A stretch of 64,000 bases of DNA from assembly GCA_019057795.1 (NCBI GenBank), contig JAHLWS010000049.1:1-64000 (forward strand), written 5' to 3'. How positions within the stretch are numbered: the first letter of the stretch is position 1; every line of letters begins with the position of its first letter. Shown here one piece after another: positions 25,410 through 34,132 of the stretch. The translations under genes were made by a program, and so were the position numbers. The notes beneath the pieces were generated by a model. That model saw only the letters and a list, made by a program, of their open reading frames with translations, ran no database searches and was not told the origin of the DNA. The stretch comes from Promethearchaeota archaeon (GTDB lineage: Archaea > Asgardarchaeota > Lokiarchaeia > Sigyniarchaeales > SOKP01).

Positions 25410-25931
25410 TTAATAATTTTGGCGTTCTAATATTTTTTTCGTTAATAAATCAAAAGCAATATTTACATTATCTCCAGATTTGCTCGAAACCTTTAAATAA
25501 TCAAAAAAATCTAATGCTTCTTTAAATTCCAAAGCGTAATCATCATCAACCATAATATCATCAACTAAATCAGTTTTAGTCCCTAAAAAGAGAATTGGTA
25601 AATTGGGATCGTTCTTTCTACAGATTTCAACCCATTGTTCTAATTTTTCTAAGGTAATTGGGCGGGTTAGGTCAAAAAGTAATAATGCGCCTTTAGCTCC
25701 TAAAACATAGCTTTCTAATAGAAATCTAAATCGTTGCTGACCTCCAAAATCCCACAATTGCAGTGTACAGTTATGACTATTGACTTCTACCTCTTTAAGG
25801 AAAAATTCGACACCGATAGTCATACGAGTTTCGGCACTGAATTTTCCATCCACAAATCTATGAAGAAGCGTGGTTTTTCCTACACCACCTTCGCCAGCAA
25901 GGAGAATCTTTAAGATAAACTTTTTAGTCAT
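25410..25931 (-). CDS. Ras/Rab-like small GTPase 2
   Basis: 173 residues. The P-loop is GEGGVGKT (13-20), G3 is WDFGGQQ, G4 is GTKTD (117-121) and G5 is VSSKSGDN. The glutamate after the catalytic glutamine is glutamine here. It is a close paralogue of the gene at 24259 (HRFVDGKF versus HRYVEGKF). No lipidation motif is present. It is the first gene of a three-gene minus-strand group: GTPase, PIN nuclease, GTPase. Confidence 0.88.
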   Translation of the reverse strand: MTKKFILKILLAGEGGVGKTTLLHRFVDGKFSAETRMTIGVEFFLKEVEVNSHNCTLQLWDFGGQQRFRFLLESYVLGAKGALLLFDLTRPITLEKLEQWVEICRKNDPNLPILFLGTKTDLVDDIMVDDDYALEFKEALDFFDYLKVSSKSGDNVNIAFDLLTKKILERQNY

Positions 25932-26177
25932 AATACAATCGCATAATTGAATAATCTAATATAAATTTGAAATAGAAGCTTAAAAGAACACCTTAATTTG
26001 TAATCAAATTTTAAGTATTTAACTTAATATAGATATTATACAAAAATTTTCTTATATAATTCTTTTTAATTACAAAAGAAATCGGAAACACCATTGAACA
26101 ATTAATATTTATTCTAAAATTTCTTATAATTAATTGCACTTTTCTAAAATCAATTATTATAACCAATAGTGTTGAGA

Positions 26178-26456
26178 ATGAAAAAGATAATACCAACTGA
26201 GGAAGAGTTAACTAAATTACAAGTTAAATCATGGGGCATTTGGGAAAAAGAGAAGAGTATTTTTGATTGGTCTTACGATAGTACGGAAACTTGTTACATA
26301 TTAGAAGGAGAAGTCGAAGTAACGGATAATACAACTGGGGAAAAACTAGAATTTAAAAAAGGAGATTTAGTACAATTTCCTAAAGGGTTAAAATGCGTTT
26401 GGAACGTTAAGAAACCCGTAAAGAAATATTATAATTTTGGAGATTTAGATATTTAG
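26178..26456 (+). CDS. Small cupin (EutQ/DUF861-like)
   Basis: 92 residues from the ATG at 26178; TTG 26172 and GTG 26169 are also in frame. It has the compact cupin pattern WSYDSTETCYILEGEVEV, then FKKGDLVQFPKGLKCVW. The first-motif histidines are replaced (ETCYILEGE), as in the Cupin_3 group. The substrate is unknown. It stands alone between a minus-strand group and the PAS protein. Confidence 0.75.
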   Translation: MKKIIPTEEELTKLQVKSWGIWEKEKSIFDWSYDSTETCYILEGEVEVTDNTTGEKLEFKKGDLVQFPKGLKCVWNVKKPVKKYYNFGDLDI

Positions 26457-26629
26457 TTTGAATTAACTCAATTTTTTTTCTATCTTATTTTTTAATTATT
26501 TTTTCGATATTTGATAAAATTATTATATAATTAACTGACGAATTATTAATCGAGGTTAATACTTGTGCAATTCTATTTTAATAAAATAGGTTTAAATAAA
26601 ATAAAAATATCTAACAAGGGGCAAATCTA

Positions 26630-28738
26630 ATGGAGGAATTAGAAAGTAAACCATTTCTTCTTGAAAAGAATATTAAAATCTTTTTTGACGGTATCCCAAT
26701 ACCCTCTTATGTTTGGCAAGAGAAAAATAACAATTTTATACTAATTGATTATAACAAAGCAGCTGAAAAAGTAACTAACGGAAAGATTAAGGATCTTTTA
26801 CATAAGAAAGCATCTGAAGTTCATGAAGATAGACCAGATATTATTGAAGCGTTAAATCAATGCTTTCAAGAGAAAAAAAGTATTTATAAAATATCTGAAT
26901 ATATTATGAAAACAACTGGCGAAGAAGTTTACATCTCCCTTAAGATGCATTTTCTACCACCCGATTTGATAATTGTTCATATAAATGATATAACGCAATG
27001 GAAACTAGCGGAAAAAAAGCTTATGGATTCTGAAGAAAAATATAGACAATTATTCAAACATTCACCTGAATCAATTGCGCTATTAAAATTAAATGGGACA
27101 ATATTCGATGTTAATCTTGCAACAGAAGTTATATCTGGTTATACAAAAGACGAATTACTAAACAAGAATTTTTTGAAGTTAGCAGCGTACCCTTCAAACC
27201 GTATTCCATTATTTAAATCAATAATATCTCGTTTATTGGAGGGAAAACCTATTAAACCTATTGAATTTGAAATAAATAAAAAAGACGGAAGTAAAGCATG
27301 GATAAGTTCTCAAATCTCATTGATAAATTTCGGTGAAGAGCAATTAATTCAAGCGTTTATAATCGATATCACAGAACGTAAAAATTTCGAACAAAAAATT
27401 AAGAGAAAACTTGAAAACGAAAAATTCATCTCTACCATTTCGTCAAGACTTATTGGTAATATTGATATTGATAAGGCAATTAGCGAATCGCTTCTTGATA
27501 TGGGAATTCTAATTGGTGCTACACGGGCATATATTTTACTGTTTAACGAAAAAGATATTCTTGAATTTTATATCCAAGAATGGTGCGCTAAGGGAATAGA
27601 ACCCCAAATGATCAACTTAACAACTATAGATTATAAAAATTTTGCTTGGAGTTCGAAGCAAAGTAGAGAAACAAATTTTATTTTTATTAAAGATGTATCA
27701 GAATTACCAGAAGAAGCAAGCGCAACAAAAAGAGAATTAGAAAAATTGAAGATTAATTCCTTGCTTGTTTTTCCAATTAAAATTAAAAATGAATTATATG
27801 GGTTCATGGGATTTGATAATATTGAACGGGTAAGTAAATGGGAAGAAGAAGATTTGTGTTTACTCAAAACTACATCTGAAATTATTAGTAACGCTTTAGA
27901 ACGCAAATGGTCCGAGGAAACATTGAAAGGAAGCCATCAATTACTAGCAGGGATCATTTCTTCTTTAACAGATACGATTTATCTTGTAGATAATGATTTA
28001 AATATTATTTGGGTTAATAATGTAGCAAAACAAACATTTGGAATGCAATTAACTGGTAAAAAATGTTACAATGTTTTAATGCACCGCGGTAAACCGTGTA
28101 AAGAGTGTATGGCCCTAAAAACCTTTTTAGATGGAAAAATACACGAGAAAGAAAAAGAATATATCGACATAATTGGGAACAAAATGGTCTGTTGGACTAC
28201 TTCAAGTGCAGCTGGATTAAACCTCGAAGGAGAAACAGAACTGGCAATTGTGATAATCCGCGACACTACGGCACGTAAATTAACAGAAGATTCATTAAAA
28301 CAATCTGAAATTAGTTTGAAATTATTAAACGAAACCCTAGTCCTTAAAGTTGAGGAAAAAACTCGAGAATTAAAGGAATCAGAAAAAAAATATAAAAGAA
28401 TGTTAAACGATTTAGATGTAGGATTTTATAAAGGAGAGTTCAAGGAGAAGTTATTAATGCACAATGCGGCGCTTAATAAGATATTAGGTTTGAGTGAATC
28501 CATATCGCTGGTTGGCTCTAAATCTTCCCAATTATTTGTGGACGCAAATGATCAAAAAAAATATTATAAAGATTTATTAGAAAAGGGTTATGTTAGAAAT
28601 TTTATCTCTCAAATTAAAACTCCTGATGGAAAGATAATAAATATCCAATTAAATTCTCATCTAATAAGGGATGATAAAGGCAATCCCAAAGAAGTCGAAG
28701 GTACGGTCATTAAATTAACAAACAATATTAAAAATTAA
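26630..28738 (+). CDS. PAS-PAS-GAF-PAS-PAS sensory protein without kinase domain
   Basis: 702 residues, soluble. PAS units are seen at about 15-130, 135-255 (EEKYRQLFKHSPESIALL), 425-555 and 595-700, with a GAF domain at about 265-415. The third PAS has extra cysteines (GKPCKECMAL), which could bind a cofactor or sense redox. A coiled coil joins the third and fourth. There is no histidine kinase, cyclase or DNA-binding domain, so the output must be by protein contact or a partner gene elsewhere. AAGGGG upstream of the ATG is a good ribosome-binding site. Confidence 0.8.
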   Translation: MEELESKPFLLEKNIKIFFDGIPIPSYVWQEKNNNFILIDYNKAAEKVTNGKIKDLLHKKASEVHEDRPDIIEALNQCFQEKKSIYKISEYIMKTTGEEVYISLKMHFLPPDLIIVHINDITQWKLAEKKLMDSEEKYRQLFKHSPESIALLKLNGTIFDVNLATEVISGYTKDELLNKNFLKLAAYPSNRIPLFKSIISRLLEGKPIKPIEFEINKKDGSKAWISSQISLINFGEEQLIQAFIIDITERKNFEQKIKRKLENEKFISTISSRLIGNIDIDKAISESLLDMGILIGATRAYILLFNEKDILEFYIQEWCAKGIEPQMINLTTIDYKNFAWSSKQSRETNFIFIKDVSELPEEASATKRELEKLKINSLLVFPIKIKNELYGFMGFDNIERVSKWEEEDLCLLKTTSEIISNALERKWSEETLKGSHQLLAGIISSLTDTIYLVDNDLNIIWVNNVAKQTFGMQLTGKKCYNVLMHRGKPCKECMALKTFLDGKIHEKEKEYIDIIGNKMVCWTTSSAAGLNLEGETELAIVIIRDTTARKLTEDSLKQSEISLKLLNETLVLKVEEKTRELKESEKKYKRMLNDLDVGFYKGEFKEKLLMHNAALNKILGLSESISLVGSKSSQLFVDANDQKKYYKDLLEKGYVRNFISQIKTPDGKIINIQLNSHLIRDDKGNPKEVEGTVIKLTNNIKN

Positions 28739-28776
28739 TCTAAAAGAAAGAAAATATTAAAAAAAATCCATTTAAC

Positions 28777-29331
28777 TCACGAATACCTTTGTTTGTCTCG
28801 ATATTCTTTAACGGAAACTTCTCGTGCCTCTAACCTATTATTTTCTACTAAAGTTTCTTCGATAGCTTTAATTTCATCTCTAGTCTTAATATCGCTTTTT
28901 TTAAGTTTCTCAAGAATTTCTTTTTCTCCTAATCCCTTAGTATAATACACCCTAAATTTTTCAACGGTCTCCTCGTTGTAAAAAACATAGTGTCTATTCG
29001 TAAAAATAATCAACCAATTCTTCTTGCTTTGCTTTTTCGATAAATTGTGCATCTTTTCTTGGATTTGGGGTAAGGAACGTTTAAGCTTTCTGGCAACCAT
29101 TTTATCTTCGATTGAGCTATAATCCGATAAAAATTTTTTGAGCTTTTTATTAAAAAATAGGGTTGGAATGTAAGAAAGCGCAAATAGCACCATAGTTATA
29201 ACAGTCATTATTATTGCTGCTAGTTGATAAAATATAAAAACGATAAGAATTGCAATAATAAGAAATATAAACCATTTTCTTCCAATTGTCTTTAGTATTT
29301 TTACGAATTTGCTAGGCATACAAATCTTCAA
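28777..29331 (-). CDS. Unassigned two-helix membrane protein
   Basis: 184 residues with two adjacent membrane helices (about 18-35 and 37-58). A lysine-rich cytoplasmic region follows, and a stretch, WLIIFTNRHYVFYNEETVEKF, looks like a small beta-rich unit. The end is charged and helical. I do not recognise the family. It is convergent with the PAS protein gene. Confidence 0.5.
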   Translation of the reverse strand: MKICMPSKFVKILKTIGRKWFIFLIIAILIVFIFYQLAAIIMTVITMVLFALSYIPTLFFNKKLKKFLSDYSSIEDKMVARKLKRSLPQIQEKMHNLSKKQSKKNWLIIFTNRHYVFYNEETVEKFRVYYTKGLGEKEILEKLKKSDIKTRDEIKAIEETLVENNRLEAREVSVKEYRDKQRYS

Positions 29332-29370
29332 ATTACGGTTAATTTGTTCTTATTATATAATTTATGGTTT

Positions 29371-29376
29371 AAAAAA
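29371..29376 (-). terminator. Oligo-T terminator of the 5S gene
   Basis: Six T residues on the minus strand, 22 nt after the last paired base of the predicted 5S RNA. Archaeal RNA polymerase stops at short T runs such as this. Confidence 0.4.
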
Positions 29377-29397
29377 TCCGTATAACCATATAAATTA

Positions 29398-29563
29398 CCG
29401 CTTTCTGGGTTCCCGAACCATCTGTTCGGCAGATTGTTTTTCGGATGTGACCAGGTTTTATCCTGTAATACCATGACCGTAGCCGAAGCCACAGTTTGCA
29501 AGTTCCCATAGACTTTCTACTACAGTACTATTTGCAACGCAAAACAGTTTAACTTCCAGGCGG
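29398..29563 (-). rRNA. Circularly permuted 5S rRNA
   Basis: A GC-richer island in an AT-rich gap. On the minus strand it reads CCTGGAAGTTAAAC, then TTGCAAATAGTACTGTAG and CTATGGGAACTTGCAA. This is the helix III/loop B part and the complete helix V, loop E and helix IV hairpin of 5S rRNA; AGTACT opposite GGGAAC is the loop E signature. Next come ACTGTGGC, TTCG, GCTACGGT, an 8-pair helix I closed by a UUCG tetraloop where the normal 5' and 3' ends would be. Then follows the normal 5' half (ATAAAACCTGGTCACATCCGAA). The new ends open in loop C, with about 40 extra nucleotides and pairing CCGC/GCGG termini. A TATA-like box precedes it. Confidence 0.75.
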
Positions 29564-29577
29564 AAAATTTTTTTTTT

Positions 29578-29586
29578 AAATTTATA
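29578..29586 (-). promoter_or_regulatory. TATA box of the permuted 5S gene
   Basis: On the minus strand ATATAAATT lies about 20-25 nt upstream of the predicted 5' end of the 5S RNA, near the usual archaeal TATA distance. Confidence 0.45.
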
Positions 29587-29748
29587 TGGTAAAAGATACC
29601 ATGAACAACCATCTCATAAGTTTGGCTATATTATTGTAAAATGCTTTACTTATATGGTTGCAAGTAATTAGTATAGAATAGACTAGTAATTAAACTTTTT
29701 CATAATGAATCGTTAAATTTAAAAGGAATAGCAAATGACGCTTTAATT

Positions 29749-31896
29749 TCATACTAATTTTCTAAGGTCGTTTTTATACTTTCTAATTCCAACTAATATA
29801 ATTGTTGACGATATTCCTGCCAAACCTACAATCATAATTGACGCAATAACTAAAACGAAGTCCGCAAACGGCTTAGGTATTGCAAAATTGAAATTATCTT
29901 CGTAATAAACGGTAGTTTTATTTGTAAAGTCTCTCGCAATTACGAGGTATGAATATTTTCCAGGCTCCATTTTGTTTAAGGTAATATTAAACTCCCGTTT
30001 ATTTTCGTTGATATGGTTAGATAATCTATGAGTAGAAAAATCCGTGAAATCATTCCTTGATATTAGTAAAAATACGCTTTCGATTCCAGATTGATTATCA
30101 TTAGCGTTAATAGAAAACAGAAGATTATCAGATACTGTGGGGTTTATTGGAGCATAAATTAGATTCGATACTATAGGATTGTCTGTATCTAGAAGCGTAG
30201 TAAAGTTATGATAAGAAGGAATTACATTATGACCCGTAATAATAGTACTATAATTCTCGTTTGCTCCAGCGGGTAATCTAAAATCTACATACCCATTTAT
30301 ATCAGCATAAACAGTTCGATATTTTCCATCTGTAGTTCTTAAGTTAATTCTTGCTCTTGGAACAATACTACCAAGATTATCTCTAACTAGTAATGAAACG
30401 AGCTGACCTTCGTAAAAATTTTCGGTAAAATGATTTGGAACGCTTCTAGGTATGTCTGTGTATATATCCAGTTCGGGGTCGCCTAGCAAATTGTATGTTA
30501 GAATATTTTTACGTTGCCACTCATGCACCATCGAAGCGTCACCTCTTTTGAAGTAATCGCTATTCATATAGGTAACCTTAGAATCGTATAACGCCCTTCC
30601 TTGTTGGAACCTTTTTTCATCGAAAAACTCTTTCCAAAACAATTTCGCGTTGCCACGATTTAATTTTTCAAGATTTTCATCATAATCAAAATACCAACTT
30701 ACTCTTATAGCTCCTATGTAGCCCACTGCTCCCGCTAACGGTTGTTTTATTAAGCCCTCTCCTATGCTATTATCGCCTTTATCGTAAGAAGAAGTTGTAC
30801 AAGCATCCACATATATTAATGAGGGCATATCATTATTGCTACTTGATGACGCATCTGAGTAAGTATAATAAGAAACGCCACTTGCATCTGTAAACTTAGT
30901 TGGATCAGCATGCCCAGCAAAAATTATTGTAGAATATCCCGAATTAAATTCGTCAATGAAACTCATAGCATTAAGAGAACTCAGCAGATTAGGGGGTGGT
31001 GGATCGCTTGGCGTAAAATTCAAAGTAGTTTTTGTTAAGTGAGTAAAATTCATTTCTGATACCGTATAGTTCTGCCAAATATATTCTGTTAAGCGAGCCT
31101 CGTCTTCAGGAGGAGTATATGACGAAACACCCCCTGCTAATAGCATTTTATTCATCCAATCTCCCATTAAAGGATCTGCTTCATATTTTAAAGTTTTGTT
31201 GATCATATTAGAGAGCTCAACAATATTATCAGCTGGTAGACGACCAACATAGACTTCTGGAACCCACGATATCTCATCAATATTTCCCGTGTATTCTGAA
31301 GATTCGCCCCATCTACTATTGTTATTATCGTCCCACGATCCTGTTAAATCTGCATAATAAAAATCAGTTGGCTTATAATGATCGTCCCAATTCGAATATT
31401 CAGTTTGACCACTTACTAGAGTTACATCTGGGTTATATACCTTTCTTATAGGAATTAAATTTTCTTCAGCATCGCCAGCGAGAAGAACCCATTGAATGTT
31501 TTCCTTTTCGTAATACTCTTTTATCATATTTCTAATTTGCTCTGCTTTATCCCTCCCTTCATAATCCGAATAGTTGGATAAAATGATGGTTTTAACCCCT
31601 TTCTCGTTTTTCCATTCCATTAAAGGGGTAACAGCGTCCAAAAAACTCGTGTCATTTATAATTATAAGCATCTCTATTTTCTGATCGTACCAAGTGGCGT
31701 TTAATGTTTCATAGTCAATTTCTGGCAATTGAGACAAATCAATTTCGGGGACATTATTGGCCGTTTTCAATTTATATAAATTATTTTTATTATTTGCGAT
31801 TGGACTGCTAAATTCTATCGTAAGGCTTACAACTGGAATAAGAACCAAGATAATTAGTAAAAAAATTGCAAGTTTCTTACAACCTGTTTTGGTCAT
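29749..31896 (-). CDS. Gingipain-type C25 cysteine protease, membrane-anchored
   Basis: 715 residues. The N-terminus has a signal or anchor helix (about 8-27), and the C-terminus has a membrane helix (about 680-702) followed by basic residues. The peptidase C25 core has the histidine in IIFAGHADPTKF (H329) and the cysteine in IYVDACTTSSYD (C366). After the protease come immunoglobulin-like segments (about 490-660). The protein should face the outside of the cell, where it would degrade peptides or mature surface proteins. C25 proteases share their fold with caspases and separase. It is convergent with nothing and read towards the 5S gene. Confidence 0.85.
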   Translation of the reverse strand: MTKTGCKKLAIFLLIILVLIPVVSLTIEFSSPIANNKNNLYKLKTANNVPEIDLSQLPEIDYETLNATWYDQKIEMLIIINDTSFLDAVTPLMEWKNEKGVKTIILSNYSDYEGRDKAEQIRNMIKEYYEKENIQWVLLAGDAEENLIPIRKVYNPDVTLVSGQTEYSNWDDHYKPTDFYYADLTGSWDDNNNSRWGESSEYTGNIDEISWVPEVYVGRLPADNIVELSNMINKTLKYEADPLMGDWMNKMLLAGGVSSYTPPEDEARLTEYIWQNYTVSEMNFTHLTKTTLNFTPSDPPPPNLLSSLNAMSFIDEFNSGYSTIIFAGHADPTKFTDASGVSYYTYSDASSSSNNDMPSLIYVDACTTSSYDKGDNSIGEGLIKQPLAGAVGYIGAIRVSWYFDYDENLEKLNRGNAKLFWKEFFDEKRFQQGRALYDSKVTYMNSDYFKRGDASMVHEWQRKNILTYNLLGDPELDIYTDIPRSVPNHFTENFYEGQLVSLLVRDNLGSIVPRARINLRTTDGKYRTVYADINGYVDFRLPAGANENYSTIITGHNVIPSYHNFTTLLDTDNPIVSNLIYAPINPTVSDNLLFSINANDNQSGIESVFLLISRNDFTDFSTHRLSNHINENKREFNITLNKMEPGKYSYLVIARDFTNKTTVYYEDNFNFAIPKPFADFVLVIASIMIVGLAGISSTIILVGIRKYKNDLRKLV

Positions 31897-32048
31897 TTAA
31901 AATCAATTTAATAAAAAGTGTCTTGTTTTATAATTATTTTTAGAGTAAATAATATGTTTACAAATATTACAACTAATTAAAAATAAGAGTATGTATATTT
32001 TTTTAAATAGATAGATATTAGTTATCTACCAATCGTTGTAGGTTTATT

Positions 32049-32276
32049 ATGCCGCTCAGATTTAACACTTGTCCATTTTGCCATGAAAAAATTGTATTCA
32101 CTATCGAGTTAAAAGACATCGATTCGTCTCAATATCCCGCTCCAGTGTATATCCTTCATAAAATCAAATCTTGTGGTAAAACAGCTACTTTTTATTTTGA
32201 TAGCCTTTTAAGAGTTTCGTATAAAGAACTGGAAAAAAAACCTGGGGCCATTAAAACGTTAGAAACAATCAAGTAA
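32049..32276 (+). CDS. Small zinc-finger-like protein
   Basis: 75 residues. CPFCHEK at the N-terminus and a single later cysteine (KSCGK) could hold a metal only in part, so a dimer or partner may complete the site. It lies 134 nt upstream of the aIF2-gamma gene on the same strand. I do not recognise a named family. Composition and the ATG with TATTTTTTTAAAT upstream suggest a real gene. Confidence 0.5.
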   Translation: MPLRFNTCPFCHEKIVFTIELKDIDSSQYPAPVYILHKIKSCGKTATFYFDSLLRVSYKELEKKPGAIKTLETIK

Positions 32277-32410
32277 GATTTCTCTTAAGAATTTTATGTA
32301 AATCTTATATGTAACGATTAATTTAATAGAAATACTGCCTTTTATTTTTGTAGCGAGTTTAGAAGATTTATTAAATTATTACTAACCAAAGTAGAATAGT
32401 TTAAGCTGAT

Positions 32411-33982
32411 ATGACTAACGATTTAGAAGAGGTTTCAGGAATAGGGAAAGCAACAGCAGACAGGATGAGAGCGTCTGGCATTGATACAGTTGAAAAATTA
32501 GCTTCCACGACTCTAGACAAATTAACTAAGTTAAAAATCAAGGGAGTAGGTAAATCCACAGCTTTAAAGTATATTAAGAACGCTCAAAAATTGATTAATG
32601 AAAAACCAAGTGATACTGAACCTCAATTAAAGAAAGAAGACACTCCACCCAAGCCAGAAAAACATCAAAAACATGAACCAACTAAAAAACAAAAGCCAGC
32701 AAAAGGTAGGAATCTTAAAGAATTAATAAAAAAACAAGCAGAGTGTAATATTGGGCTAGTGGGCCATGTAGACCACGGTAAAACCACACTAGTTAAGACC
32801 TTAACGGGCGATTGGACGGATAGACATTCTGAGGAAATAGAGAGAGGCATTTCGATAAAATTAGGATATTCAAATGCGACTATTCTATACTGCCCTGAAT
32901 GCGATGAATATCTTACGTATCATATGGCAGAAGCAGCTAGAAAAAAAGGTCAACCAAGATTTGTTTGCCCCAACTGTAAAAAAAATTTAGAGTTTAGAAG
33001 AAATATTTCCTTCGTCGATGCTCCTGGCCATGAAATCTTAATGGGTACTATGTTAAGTGGAGCTTTTTTAATGAATGGCGCGTGTTTACTAATTGCCGCT
33101 GATGAAGTTTGTCCCCAACCACAAACGAGAGAACATTTAGCTGCATTGAATATTGCGGGAATCGAGAACATTATTATCATCCAAAATAAAATTGATGCTG
33201 TGTCAAAAGAGCAAGCGTACGAAAATTATAAGCAAATAAAAACATTTGTAAAAGATTCCATTGCTGAAAACGCTCCAATTATACCTGTTTCCGCAGTTTT
33301 TAATGTTAACATCAATCTGATAGTTCGAGCGTTCGAAGAAATAATACCTTCTCCTAAAATTCGTGAAGATGAAGAATTTCAATTCTTAGTTGCTAGATCT
33401 TTTGACATAAATCGCCCAGGCACAGAAATCAGTAAACTACGTGGTGGAGTTATAGGGGGATCCGTATTAAAAGGTAAAATTAAGGTTGGTGAAGAAATCG
33501 AAATTAGGCCGGGTCTTCGAGTTAAGAACGAATTTATACCAATTAGAACTGAAATAGTAAGTATTAGCCAAGGAAATAATCTATTAGAAGAAGCTAATCT
33601 CGGTGGTTTAATTGGATTAGGGACTAAATTAGACCCCGCCTTGACAAGGGGAGACTCTCTGATAGGGAATTTGGTTGGTAAAACTAACACATTACCCGAA
33701 ATTGTTTCACAAGTAGAGTTAAAAGTCAAGCTTTTAGAAAGAGTAATTGGTTCTGAAATGCAAATAAGGGTTCAACAACTTAAACATAACGAAAAGCTCT
33801 TAATAGTTGTTGGTACTGAAAAAACAGCAGGAACTGTTACAAAAATTTTAAAAAACTCTTATATTCTCAATTTAAATCCACCTATTTGCCCTCCTGAGAA
33901 TTCTATATTTGCGATTTCTAGAATTATTAATAGACGGTATCGATTAATAGGATATGGTAGACATTTTAATCAAAATCAGTGA
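32411..33982 (+). CDS. aIF2-gamma with N-terminal helix-hairpin-helix extension
   Basis: 523 residues against about 410 for the usual archaeal protein. From about residue 113 it is a normal aIF2-gamma: P-loop GHVDHGKTT, zinc knuckle CPECDEY and CPNCKKN, DAPGHE, NKID, then two beta-barrel domains. It binds initiator tRNA with GTP. The first 60 residues form helix-hairpin-helix motifs (VSGIGKATADRMRASGI, then IKGVGKSTALKYI) like those of DNA-repair and RNA-polymerase proteins. A charged linker rich in Lys and Pro joins the parts. The extension may bind RNA or DNA; its function is unknown. Confidence 0.9.
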   Translation: MTNDLEEVSGIGKATADRMRASGIDTVEKLASTTLDKLTKLKIKGVGKSTALKYIKNAQKLINEKPSDTEPQLKKEDTPPKPEKHQKHEPTKKQKPAKGRNLKELIKKQAECNIGLVGHVDHGKTTLVKTLTGDWTDRHSEEIERGISIKLGYSNATILYCPECDEYLTYHMAEAARKKGQPRFVCPNCKKNLEFRRNISFVDAPGHEILMGTMLSGAFLMNGACLLIAADEVCPQPQTREHLAALNIAGIENIIIIQNKIDAVSKEQAYENYKQIKTFVKDSIAENAPIIPVSAVFNVNINLIVRAFEEIIPSPKIREDEEFQFLVARSFDINRPGTEISKLRGGVIGGSVLKGKIKVGEEIEIRPGLRVKNEFIPIRTEIVSISQGNNLLEEANLGGLIGLGTKLDPALTRGDSLIGNLVGKTNTLPEIVSQVELKVKLLERVIGSEMQIRVQQLKHNEKLLIVVGTEKTAGTVTKILKNSYILNLNPPICPPENSIFAISRIINRRYRLIGYGRHFNQNQ

Positions 33983-34132
33983 AAACAATCATCTTTATAT
34001 TATTTATGGAGAATAAGAAAGAATATCGTTTTTAATCTCTTTAAATTCGTAGAAAACCTCATCCATTATTCGCTTGTCTAAAAAGCGTATGAAATTTTCA
34101 ATATCATCAATGAAAATTACAATCAATTTGTT

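Noticed and set aside
29398..29563. The GC-rich island as tRNA, RNase P RNA or SRP RNA.
   Set aside because: It lacks T-loop, CR-I/CR-V and SRP helix 8 motifs, while the loop E region of 5S rRNA is clear.
34004..34126. A 40-residue minus-strand frame (from TTG) with protein-like composition, just after the 34133 gene.
   Set aside because: Too short, no clear ribosome-binding site and no recognisable motif; it could be chance in AT-rich sequence.
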